A stretch of DNA of 11,876 nucleotides from NCBI GenBank assembly GCA_023429265.1, contig JAEYVS010000201.1, forward strand, positions 1 to 11,876. The letters are read 5' to 3'. Below, one piece after another: positions 1 to 6,805 of this stretch. This DNA comes from Bacteroidota bacterium. Its GTDB lineage: Bacteria; Bacteroidota; Ignavibacteria; Tepidaquicellales; Tepidaquicellaceae. Numbering within the stretch: the stretch's first letter is position 1; each line of letters opens with the position of its first letter. The notes under the pieces were generated by a model. It saw only the letters and a program-made list of their open reading frames with translations. It did no database searches and was not told the origin of the DNA. The position numbers and the translations under genes are program-made.

Positions 1-195
1 TTAGCGGAAAGCGGATTGATATTCTCGGGACTTTCACCTGATGAATCGCTGGTGGAGATGATAGAGCTTCCAAAATCCGAGCATCCATTTTTCATAGCGA
101 GCCAGTTTCACCCGGAGCTAAAATCCAGGGTAGTGGAACCTCATCCTATATTCAGGGAATTCGTAAAAGCGGCAAAAGAATACTCAAGCCGCTAG
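1..195 (+). CDS. pyrG: CTP synthase, C-terminal end (partial, cut by left window edge)
   Basis: This is the last 64 residues of CTP synthase, which makes CTP from UTP, ATP and glutamine in the cytoplasm. The visible part is the end of the class I glutamine amidotransferase domain. The segment QFHPEL carries the His (codon 109-111) and Glu (codon 115-117) that complete the Cys-His-Glu triad in this family; the Cys lies off the left edge. The following stretch, with PHPIF and FVKAA before the stop, matches the usual pyrG tail. The frame is open from base 1 and ends in TAG at 193-195. The end overlaps the convergent gene at 184-756 by 12 bases, and I see no hairpin terminator. Identification is by recognised family motifs in a short fragment; the only close alternative would be another class I amidotransferase. 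Confidence 0.92.
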   Translation, partial: LAESGLIFSGLSPDESLVEMIELPKSEHPFFIASQFHPELKSRVVEPHPIFREFVKAAKEYSSR

Positions 196-756
196 AGTAT
201 TTTGTTTTTGGGATGGAGTCAGGAATCTTGAATAGTTTTTGAAGTTTTCTTTGTGGGCAAGGAGCTGATCTGAGGTAATTATCAGCTTCCTTACGATGCG
301 AAGATCGACTATCGAAATCCTACCACGTGAAATACTCTGCAGGAGGCACTGCTCGAAATAATTCAGGCTGAATATTATCATTTCGCGAGTATAGAGCTTT
401 CTTGTCCTGAATCCAAATCTTGTCAGGGTAGAATCGCTGAAAAAGCAGATAGTAGAAACGTACATCCTGTCATTTTTCACTTCACCTCTTTCGATGGCCT
501 CACAGAGCTTATGGAACCCGTCAGCAGTATAGTATAGAAATATTTTAGGATTAACCTTTTTCATTTTAAAGAAATCCCATGCTGTTCCCAGATGCACTTC
601 GACCCTATTCATACTTCCGGGCACAGTAAAGAATACTTCATTATAGTACCTGTATATATTTATCTTACGGAAAAGTGGAGTAGTAATGTAACGAGTGAAA
701 CGGTAGAGAATGATTCCGATACAAAGGTATAATGGTATTTTCCAGAGAAGCTCCAT
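184..756 (-). CDS. Unrecognised small membrane-anchored protein (190 aa)
   Basis: I do not recognise this protein. From the ATG at 756 it has one hydrophobic segment near the N-terminus (about residues 4-19), then a basic stretch (RFTRY, FRKINIYRYY), then a mixed soluble part of about 150 residues rich in aromatic and basic residues. A single-pass inner-membrane protein with its bulk in the cytoplasm is the simplest reading. The frame stays open upstream to 912, but that 52-residue extension is just translation of the hairpin repeats at 852-947 and has odd composition, so I place the start at 756, directly before the hydrophobic segment. No Shine-Dalgarno is visible; a -7-like TATATTTG ends 5 bases before the ATG. 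It converges on pyrG with a 12-base overlap. Long uninterrupted frame and plausible composition support it as real, but it could be lineage-specific. Confidence 0.6.
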   Translation of the reverse strand: MELLWKIPLYLCIGIILYRFTRYITTPLFRKINIYRYYNEVFFTVPGSMNRVEVHLGTAWDFFKMKKVNPKIFLYYTADGFHKLCEAIERGEVKNDRMYVSTICFFSDSTLTRFGFRTRKLYTREMIIFSLNYFEQCLLQSISRGRISIVDLRIVRKLIITSDQLLAHKENFKNYSRFLTPSQKQNTLAA

Positions 757-761
757 CGATA

Positions 762-769
762 CAAATATA
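762..769 (-). promoter_or_regulatory. Possible Bacteroidota-type -7 element just before the 756 start
   Basis: Read on the minus strand the sequence is TATATTTG, an exact match to the Bacteroidota -7 consensus TAnnTTTG. It ends only 5 bases before the ATG at 756, so transcription would begin at or next to the start codon and the mRNA would be leaderless or nearly so. No clear TTTG is found 19-20 bases upstream, which weakens the call. Confidence 0.25.
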
Positions 770-851
770 CGGGTATAGCAATATGATAATATTAAGTGAA
801 TGTAAAGATTGTATATTGTGGTAGGTTTCAACAGAATGACCGGAGGGTTTG

Positions 852-891
852 CATTCCCAAGCTGGGGCTTGGGAATGAGTGGGTAGATTGT
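852..891. repeat. Hairpin repeat, copy 1
   Basis: Bases 852-862 (CATTCCCAAGC) and 867-877 (GCTTGGGAATG) are perfect inverted repeats, giving an 11-bp stem with the 4-base loop TGGG. The tail GAGTGGGTAGATTGT at 877-891 resembles the tail of copy 2. There is no T run after it, so it is not a typical terminator. It resembles dispersed palindromic (REP-like) elements; no RAYT transposase is in the window. Confidence 0.75.
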
Positions 892-909
892 GAAGGTGTT
901 ACTTTCCCT

Positions 910-947
910 CATCCCAAACTGGAGTTTGGGAACGATGGATAGATTGT
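910..947. repeat. Hairpin repeat, copy 2
   Basis: TCCCAAACT (912-920) and AGTTTGGGA (923-931) form a 9-base inverted repeat around GG; the innermost pair probably opens to give a 4-base loop. Compared with copy 1, the inner stem has AACT/AGTT where copy 1 has AAGC/GCTT, so both arms changed together. The tail GATGGATAGATTGT (934-947) matches the copy 1 tail GAGTGGGTAGATTGT closely. It starts about 20 bases after the tail of copy 1, in the same orientation. Confidence 0.72.
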
Positions 948-974
948 ATCAGAATGACATTTATCTATTTTTTG
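944..974 (+). promoter_or_regulatory. Possible promoter for the ATPase pair
   Basis: TTG at 944-946 is followed after 19 bases by TATTTTTTG at 966-974. This is close to the Bacteroidota arrangement TTTG, about 19 bases, TAnnTTTG, with one extra base in the -7 element. A transcript would start near 981 and have a leader of about 33 bases before the TTG start at 1014. The -33 part lies inside the tail of hairpin repeat copy 2. The match is imperfect in AT-rich DNA, so this is tentative. Confidence 0.3.
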
Positions 975-1013
975 TTTAAAAATTTACGGAATTTACAGGA
1001 AATCAATTAGAAT

Positions 1014-3440
1014 TTGATACCCCAGGGACTTACAGCTAAGGAAGTACAGAGCAGGATCACACAAGGACTGGTGAATAAGTCTCCCAAGTCCGAGACAAAG
1101 ACAATTTCGCAGATACTTACCGAGAACATCTTCTCTCTTTTTAATTTCATAATACTTGGTATTATTCTGTTTGTGCTATTCTTTTATTTCAAAAATGGTG
1201 ATGACCGGCTATTGCTGGATACATTAGGCATATCGCTTGTGGGCTTTACAACAACCGCCATTGCTTTATACCAGGAAATAAAATCAAAGATCGCTCTTGA
1301 CAAGGTAAGCCTGCTGCTTAAGAAACGTGTAACAGTAATACGTGACAGCGAGGAAACAGAAATCGAGCCGGACAAGATAGTGAAGGATGATATTATAAAG
1401 GCGGGTACCGGCGACCAGATAATAGTAGACGGTCCGGTAGTTTATTCAAGATATATGGAGATAGACGAGTCGCTCCTTACCGGAGAGTCCCTTCCAATAG
1501 AAAAATCTCCGGGTGATGAGGTCTTATCAGGGAGCTTTTGTCTTTCGGGGAGCGGGTATTATAGAGCGAAAAAGATTGGTGATGAGAGCTACGCAAATAC
1601 GGTAACAAAATTAGCGAAGAAGCATAAATTTCTACTAACTCCGCTTCAAAGGAAAATTAATTTCATTCTGGAAGTTACATTTCTATCGGCTTTGGTGATT
1701 GTAGCAGCCGAAACAATAATACATCTAAATAACCCCGGGGTTTTGGAAGAGAATGACTTTATCAGGAGAATAGCCACCATACTCACATCGCTGGTTCCGC
1801 AGGGACTGGTCTTCTTCGCCAGTGTGACGTACGCGCTGGGGGTTTACCGAATCAGCAAACTTGGTGCGATAATAGAGAAGCTAAATGCGATTGAGTCCTT
1901 CTCAAGCATCCAGACAGTCTGCATGGATAAGACCGGGACAATCACTAAAAATAATCTGCAGGTAAAGTATTATACGAATATGACAGGAAAATCGGATGAG
2001 GATATTCTCAAACTGCTTGGTTCATTCGTGGAAAAGTCATCGGATAAGAATTCCACCATCAGGGCAATAAAAGACATGGAATCAAATTCAGAGTTGAGAT
2101 TTGCAGATGAATATCCGTTTAAGTCAGAGAATAAATACAGCATAGTGGAGTTTAAGCAAGGTAGTAAAAACTTTTGCTACGTACTCGGCGGGTATGATGT
2201 ACTTATAGAAAAAGCTGAAGATCAAAAGACTCCACAGGATATTTTTCGGGAAAAAGAGCTTAGTTACTACAGGAACCTGCTGTTTGGGCGGGTGACAAAT
2301 TTTAGCAGGTTAAGCGAGATAAAAGGTTCGGGTTTCAAATTTGATGTGGAGCCTTTGATGATAGTTTCCATTACAGATACACCACGGGCGGACGCGGGCG
2401 AAGCTCTGGATCTATTTGAGAGAAATAACATCGATGTTAAAATCCTCTCGGGCGATTCAGCGGATTCAATTACATCCGTATTGAAGGATATTGGCAGAAA
2501 GCCTTCTGAAAACGCAATAATCACAGGCAAGGAGCTTGAGCTTGCCGGTCCTGACAGGCTCAGCAGTATTCTTAAGGAAAAGAGCATATTCGCAAGATTA
2601 AAACCGGATCAGAAATTAGCGATAATTAAAAGTCTTAAAAATGACGGGAAATACACTGCAATGATCGGTGATGGAGTGAATGATCTGCCTGCCATCAAGG
2701 AAGCGCAGATGGGAATAGCGATGGAAGAAGGAAGCCAGATAACAAAGGAGGTAGCGGATATAGTCTTATTGAAAAATAAATTCTCTCTGCTGCCGAGGAT
2801 ATTCGATGAAGGGAATACTATCGTTAATTCAGTAAACTATGTGTCGAAATTATTTCTAACCAAGAATTTTATTGTAATTTACATATCGATCTTATCAATC
2901 CTCTTTCTATTGGATTTCCCTCTTACACCCCGGAGAGTGGCTTTAATCAATATATTCGGGATCAGTCTACCGGCATATCTACTAATGCTAAAAAATACAA
3001 ACACAGAGAAAAATCCAAATTTCATAAAGGATATTTTTACTTATGTCGCAATAGCAGGAGCTGTAATTATAGCAGCAGGATACGCGGGTATATTCCTGAC
3101 GAATCTGTTTTATCCGGGGGCGGAGGCGCACATAAGCATGATAATGCTGTCGATAATGATCTTTATATCCATAACAAACTACCTGATTGTTGCCATTAGA
3201 AATGAGCGGGAAAATTGGTATTTTTACACAAGCGCTGCATTATTGTTTATATTATATGTATTTTTCACGGTAACGGATTATGACTTCCCGGGATATAACC
3301 TAATCAAATTATTTTATGAAATAGAATATATTCCGCTAAAGTACTGGACTGTAATAATATCCATGAGTCTTTTGGGTTCAGGGGTTTTAGTATTCATCCA
3401 AAAATTCCGTGAAAGAATATTTCATTTATCCATTAAATAA
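1014..3440 (+). CDS. CtpE-like P-type cation ATPase, copy 1 (808 aa)
   Basis: An inner-membrane ion pump driven by ATP. Visible parts in order: N-terminal GLTAKEVQSR element; membrane segments about 39-59 and 66-87; actuator domain with TGES at 156-159; segments 3 (about 217-236) and 4 with PQGL at 262-265; phosphorylation site DKTGT with Asp305; ATP-binding domain; hinge DTPR 455-458 and SGD 479-481; GDGVND 552-557 before segment 5; PLTPRR 636-641 before segment 6; then further membrane segments to a likely total of ten. No heavy-metal domain or CPC motif is present. PQGL, SGD and the FPLTPRR region match the CtpE-like group, in which mycobacterial CtpE is linked to Ca2+ uptake; the ion here is not determined. 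The start is TTG: an in-frame TAG lies at 1008-1010 and the N-terminus aligns with copy 2. AGGAA at 997-1001 is rather far for a Shine-Dalgarno. The gene ends 5 bases before copy 2. Confidence 0.9.
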   Translation: MIPQGLTAKEVQSRITQGLVNKSPKSETKTISQILTENIFSLFNFIILGIILFVLFFYFKNGDDRLLLDTLGISLVGFTTTAIALYQEIKSKIALDKVSLLLKKRVTVIRDSEETEIEPDKIVKDDIIKAGTGDQIIVDGPVVYSRYMEIDESLLTGESLPIEKSPGDEVLSGSFCLSGSGYYRAKKIGDESYANTVTKLAKKHKFLLTPLQRKINFILEVTFLSALVIVAAETIIHLNNPGVLEENDFIRRIATILTSLVPQGLVFFASVTYALGVYRISKLGAIIEKLNAIESFSSIQTVCMDKTGTITKNNLQVKYYTNMTGKSDEDILKLLGSFVEKSSDKNSTIRAIKDMESNSELRFADEYPFKSENKYSIVEFKQGSKNFCYVLGGYDVLIEKAEDQKTPQDIFREKELSYYRNLLFGRVTNFSRLSEIKGSGFKFDVEPLMIVSITDTPRADAGEALDLFERNNIDVKILSGDSADSITSVLKDIGRKPSENAIITGKELELAGPDRLSSILKEKSIFARLKPDQKLAIIKSLKNDGKYTAMIGDGVNDLPAIKEAQMGIAMEEGSQITKEVADIVLLKNKFSLLPRIFDEGNTIVNSVNYVSKLFLTKNFIVIYISILSILFLLDFPLTPRRVALINIFGISLPAYLLMLKNTNTEKNPNFIKDIFTYVAIAGAVIIAAGYAGIFLTNLFYPGAEAHISMIMLSIMIFISITNYLIVAIRNERENWYFYTSAALLFILYVFFTVTDYDFPGYNLIKLFYEIEYIPLKYWTVIISMSLLGSGVLVFIQKFRERIFHLSIK

Positions 3441-3445
3441 AAAAA

Positions 3446-5881
3446 TTGGAATTAAAAGGACTATCATCAGGAGAAGTTCAGTCGCGGGTACGTGAAGGAC
3501 TCGTTAATAATACCTCGTCAGGCAAAAGCAAAACGATAAGCGAGATATTCATCGAAAACATATTTTCGGTATTCAATTTCATTATTGGTTTTGTGATGGC
3601 TTCGATATTGTTTTTTTATTATAGAACGGGTAATACGGATCTTGTACTGGATTCTCTGGGAGTTCTAACCATAGGTGTGGTAAATACCGCCATAGCTATA
3701 TTCCAGGAGATACGCGCGAAAAAGGCTCTGGACAAAGTAAGCCTGCTGCTGAAAAAGAATGTCATCGTAATCAGGGACGGCAAGGAACAGGAAATCGGAC
3801 AAACTGAAATAGTCAAAGATGACCTAATTAAGATAGGGCGCGGAGACCAGGTGCCTGTCGATGGGAAGGTAGTAAGATCAAATAAAATGGAAATCGATGA
3901 GTCACTTCTTACCGGGGAGTCTCACCCCATACACAAGAAGGAGGGCGAGGAAATATTATCGGGCAGCTTCTGTATATCGGGAAACGGTTATTATATAGCA
4001 GAAAAGGTAGGCGGCGAGAGTTACGCGGCTCAGGTGACGGATTTAGCAAAGAAATTCAAATTTTCGGTTACCCCGCTGCAAAGAAAGATAAATTTCATTG
4101 TAAAGATGCTATTCACTACAGCCCTTGTTCTTGTAGCATTGGAGGTTATATTCGCGACACCGGATACATTTGATGACATTCCATTCATCAGGAAAATGGC
4201 TACCATACTTATTTCATTGATCCCTCAGGGTCTTGTATTAATGGTCTCGGTATCATACGCGATAGGAATATACAGGATAAGCAAGATAGGGGCTATCATA
4301 CAAAGGCTAAACGCGATAGAATCCTTTTCCAATATAAGAATCGTCTGCATGGATAAGACGGGAACGCTGACCCAGAATAAGCTGGCAGTGGAGAAGGTAT
4401 CCTGTTTGAATGACAGCGTTAGCACAGGAATAAATGAAACCGCCGCAAGTTACGCGTACTACTCAAGCGATAAGAACGCGACCGCAATGGCGATAGAAAA
4501 GATGGGTGACCACTTTGAATGGAAAGTTGAGGAAGAGATTCCTTTTTCGTCTGAAAATAAATTCAGCGCGTTAAAAGTAAATACAGCCGATGGAGTAAAG
4601 ACATACGTACTGGGAGCTTATGATGTATTAATAGACAGGCTCAACGGGAATGATAAGTCAACCGCAGAGAGGCTTTTTAACGACAACAAATTGGAGGTTT
4701 ACAGAAATCTTCTATTAGGAGAAGTCGAAGGAAGCGAACCTTTAGATGATCCGGATGATTACCTGCAAAAGATATCCGTAAAGCCTTACTGCATAGTGTC
4801 CATCTCTGACCAGGCTCGTGAAGATGTAATGGATGCAATCAATTTGTTCAGAGAAAACGGGATAGAATTTAAGATATTGACAGGTGATGCGGCATTTGCG
4901 GTGAAGGCGATAGTCAATAAGATAGGATGGGATGTAGGCAGTGACTCATTTGTAACAGGCAGTGAACTGGATAAAATGACAGATGAGCAATTCGAAGCGG
5001 CAGTAATGTCAAAGCTGGTGTTTGCCCGATTGAAACCTGAACATAAACTAAGGATAATTAAAACCCTGAAAGCCAGGCATTATTACACAGCGATGCTGGG
5101 AGACGGCGTGAATGACCTGCCTGCAATTAAGGAAGCGGATATGGGCATAGCGATGGAGGAAGGAAGCCAGATAACGAAAGAGGTGGCAGACATAGTATTA
5201 CTGGAAAATAAATTTTCGTTATTGCCTGAAATATTTGATGAAGGTAAGAAAATAGTGAATACTGTGGCATCTATGGCCAAGCTTTTCCTTACGAAGAATT
5301 TCCTTGTGATATATCTGACGTTATTCTCGCTTTTATTTTTGCTGGAGTTTCCTCTTACTCCACGGCGAGTAGCTTTTATTAACATATTCATCATAGGTTT
5401 ACCGGCATTTACGATAGCATTGAAGAATACAAACACTGACAGAAACAAAAACTTTTTACCGGAGCTATTTTCGTTTGTTTCCATATCCGCGCTTCTCATA
5501 GTACTAACATCCTATGCCACAATGTTTATTGCCGGGTCGGTATTTGCCGGGATTTCGGAAGTGCAAGTTCAAATGATGATGCTTGTAACGATGATAATAG
5601 TAGCTATTTCGAGTTTTTACGCTGTAACTCTTTTAGAGAAACAAAAGAGCAAACGGTTTTATTTTCTATACGGATTATTCATTTTGGGAATATTCTTGTT
5701 CCTGGCATTCACGGAGATAGACTTTATTATATTTACACTCATCAAGGGATTTTATGAGATCATAAATCTGCCATTAAATTACTGGGCATTGACACTAGCG
5801 GTGAGCCTAGCGGGCGCTGTGATATTATTCTCATCTCAAATATTTAGGAGGAATTTGATACGTAAATACGTGAAGAATTGA
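3446..5881 (+). CDS. CtpE-like P-type cation ATPase, copy 2 (811 aa)
   Basis: A full-length paralogue of the preceding gene; by eye roughly half the residues match, and the stretch from MGIAMEEGSQ to IFDEG is nearly unchanged. Key sites: TGES 156-159, PQGL 260-263, DKTGT with the phosphorylated Asp303, TGD 479-481, GDGVND 552-557, and the FPLTPRR element before segment 6. The hinge reads DQAR at 455-458 where copy 1 has DTPR, and TGD where copy 1 has SGD. All catalytic residues are present, so it should be an active inner-membrane cation pump; the ion is unknown. The TTG start, 5 bases after the copy 1 stop, gives an N-terminus (MELKGLSSGEVQSR) that aligns residue for residue with copy 1. No Shine-Dalgarno is seen, only an A run, so translation may be coupled to copy 1. 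A hairpin terminator follows 15 bases after the stop. Confidence 0.9.
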   Translation: MELKGLSSGEVQSRVREGLVNNTSSGKSKTISEIFIENIFSVFNFIIGFVMASILFFYYRTGNTDLVLDSLGVLTIGVVNTAIAIFQEIRAKKALDKVSLLLKKNVIVIRDGKEQEIGQTEIVKDDLIKIGRGDQVPVDGKVVRSNKMEIDESLLTGESHPIHKKEGEEILSGSFCISGNGYYIAEKVGGESYAAQVTDLAKKFKFSVTPLQRKINFIVKMLFTTALVLVALEVIFATPDTFDDIPFIRKMATILISLIPQGLVLMVSVSYAIGIYRISKIGAIIQRLNAIESFSNIRIVCMDKTGTLTQNKLAVEKVSCLNDSVSTGINETAASYAYYSSDKNATAMAIEKMGDHFEWKVEEEIPFSSENKFSALKVNTADGVKTYVLGAYDVLIDRLNGNDKSTAERLFNDNKLEVYRNLLLGEVEGSEPLDDPDDYLQKISVKPYCIVSISDQAREDVMDAINLFRENGIEFKILTGDAAFAVKAIVNKIGWDVGSDSFVTGSELDKMTDEQFEAAVMSKLVFARLKPEHKLRIIKTLKARHYYTAMLGDGVNDLPAIKEADMGIAMEEGSQITKEVADIVLLENKFSLLPEIFDEGKKIVNTVASMAKLFLTKNFLVIYLTLFSLLFLLEFPLTPRRVAFINIFIIGLPAFTIALKNTNTDRNKNFLPELFSFVSISALLIVLTSYATMFIAGSVFAGISEVQVQMMMLVTMIIVAISSFYAVTLLEKQKSKRFYFLYGLFILGIFLFLAFTEIDFIIFTLIKGFYEIINLPLNYWALTLAVSLAGAVILFSSQIFRRNLIRKYVKN

Positions 5882-5891
5882 AATTGGGCAT

Positions 5892-5920
5892 AAAAAAACC
5901 CGGATGAATTGTCCGGGTTT
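5892..5920. terminator. Rho-independent terminator between convergent genes
   Basis: AAACCCGGA (5896-5904) pairs with TCCGGGTTT (5912-5920), a perfect 9-bp stem with a 7-base loop. Read leftward it is followed by a run of seven T (complement of 5892-5898, partly in the stem), the better direction, ending the gene at 5939-6682. Read rightward it has only TTT inside the stem, then AAAA, but it probably also serves the ATPase pair, whose stop is 15 bases away. Confidence 0.75.
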
Positions 5921-5938
5921 AAAATTGTAGATTATCCC

Positions 5939-6682
5939 CTATCTGTTTCGTTTTACCCCTGCATAGAATTTAATACCGAAGTGAAGCCCCAGGAACCCTA
6001 TGAATCGTTTGAATCCCGGTCCGAAATTTTTCTCTAGCGATTTTCCGTCATTGAGGTTATCAATGCCGTTATCGGAATTGAAGAAGTTCGCAAGGTGGTA
6101 TTTGAAGCCCATTGTAAGGCCGACATCGTGATTCCTATCCAGAACAATTTCGTACCCCGTACCAATCATAAAGCCCATACGAAAAGCATTGTCGAAAGTA
6201 ATTTTGGAATCATCAGGAGCAGCTATGAGACTACCTGTAAATCCAAGTTGAAAAGTTTGCTTATTCCTACAGTCAGCTCCAAACAGGTATTGATATCCCA
6301 GGCTGGCCGTATATAAGTGGTAAACAGTTTTGGGCGTATCTGCGCTAAAGACAAAGAAAGGAACCTGTGAATTAGTTCCATTTACCATATTATTATACTC
6401 CAGGCCGAGGAAGATCCGGTTACTCTTTTTTTGTCCAAATCCCAGTGTGCTTTCAACTGCAAAACCTTTTCCCCACTTCATGCCGTAATTTTTCTGGGCA
6501 TTCAGGTTATTTGGGATATCGACGGTTTCACCAAAGGCATCATTCATAGCGTAGCTGCCGTTCAGCCTGAACTCAATTGTAAATAATGGGCCACTTCTAG
6601 CAATCCTGCGTTGAGCGTCAGCATTATCAGTAAAAATAAATAGGGAGATTATCAGCAGAAAGAAAAGAGTAAGTCTTTTCAA
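5939..6682 (-). CDS. Exported beta-barrel-like protein of unknown function (247 aa)
   Basis: The N-terminus is a clear Sec signal peptide: KR, a hydrophobic core of about 12 residues, then a likely signal peptidase I site after ADA at residue 23. The mature part (about 224 residues) alternates polar and hydrophobic residues with many Gly and aromatics (FLGLEYNN, ASLGYQYLFGA, QLGFTGSL, GLTMGFKYHLANFF, GFLGLHFGIKFY), typical of a small outer-membrane beta-barrel of perhaps 8-10 strands. I cannot assign a named family. The C-terminus (GVKRNR) is not the usual terminal aromatic. The start is TTG, chosen because AAAGGA lies 8 bases upstream, the signal peptide begins there, and a promoter-like sequence lies just before it. 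It follows the Wzi-like gene after 123 bases and is ended by the hairpin at 5892-5920. A role at the surface with the glycan genes is only suggested by position. Confidence 0.75.
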   Translation of the reverse strand: MKRLTLFFLLIISLFIFTDNADAQRRIARSGPLFTIEFRLNGSYAMNDAFGETVDIPNNLNAQKNYGMKWGKGFAVESTLGFGQKKSNRIFLGLEYNNMVNGTNSQVPFFVFSADTPKTVYHLYTASLGYQYLFGADCRNKQTFQLGFTGSLIAAPDDSKITFDNAFRMGFMIGTGYEIVLDRNHDVGLTMGFKYHLANFFNSDNGIDNLNDGKSLEKNFGPGFKRFIGFLGLHFGIKFYAGVKRNR

Positions 6683-6690
6683 ATTGAAGA

Positions 6691-6696
6691 TCCTTT
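6691..6696 (-). promoter_or_regulatory. Shine-Dalgarno AAAGGA deciding the TTG start at 6682
   Basis: Minus-strand AAAGGA ends 8 bases before the TTG at 6682. It is the clearest ribosome binding site in the window and supports TTG as the true start of the exported protein gene. Confidence 0.6.
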
Positions 6697-6710
6697 AGTT
6701 TGCGGTTTTG

Positions 6711-6742
6711 TAAAATTAACATATATTTGTTAAAAAAACAAC
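6711..6742 (-). promoter_or_regulatory. Possible promoter for the exported protein gene
   Basis: On the minus strand GTTG (complement of 6739-6742) is followed after 20 bases by TAATTTTA (complement of 6711-6718), which matches the Bacteroidota -7 pattern TAnnTTTG except at its last base. A start about 6-7 bases downstream would leave a leader of roughly 20-25 bases carrying the AAAGGA site. It suggests this gene can be transcribed apart from the upstream glycan genes. Confidence 0.32.
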
Positions 6743-6805
6743 TTTTATTTAAAGTCTTGGGAAAACTTAACATAATTAGAACCGGAATCCTAAAAACATT
6801 GTGGG

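Larger units (their letters stand above)
806..958. repeat. Nested direct repeats (AGATTGTAT and CAGAATGAC) around the hairpins
   Basis: AGATTGTAT occurs at 806-814 and 941-949, and the shorter AGATTGT also at 885-891. CAGAATGAC occurs at 832-840 and 950-958. At the right end the two motifs are directly joined (941-958). At the left end they are separated by 17 bases (815-831). The two hairpin copies lie between them. The arrangement looks modular, as if one unit had duplicated and been broken up. It fills most of the divergent spacer between the orphan gene and the ATPase pair. Confidence 0.6.

Noticed and set aside
757..912. A 52-residue N-terminal extension of the orphan gene, starting at 912
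   Set aside because: It only translates the hairpin repeats and spacer; the hydrophobic segment and promoter-like sequence fit the start at 756.
852..931. Hairpins as transcription terminators
   Set aside because: Neither hairpin is followed by a T run on either strand, and they lie upstream of both divergent genes.
852..947. Possible CRISPR array
   Set aside because: There are just two imperfect repeats with palindromic cores and similar tails, no regular spacers, and no cas genes.
1014..5881. Heavy-metal (P1B) or potassium (KdpB) ATPase
   Set aside because: There is no heavy-metal binding domain, no CPC motif in segment 4, and no kdp partner genes; the PQGL and FPLTPRR elements fit the CtpE-like group.
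6727..6741. TTGTT/AACAA hairpin as a terminator after the Wzi-like gene
   Set aside because: The stem is only 5 bp and nearly all AT, it has no following T run, and it overlaps a better promoter candidate.
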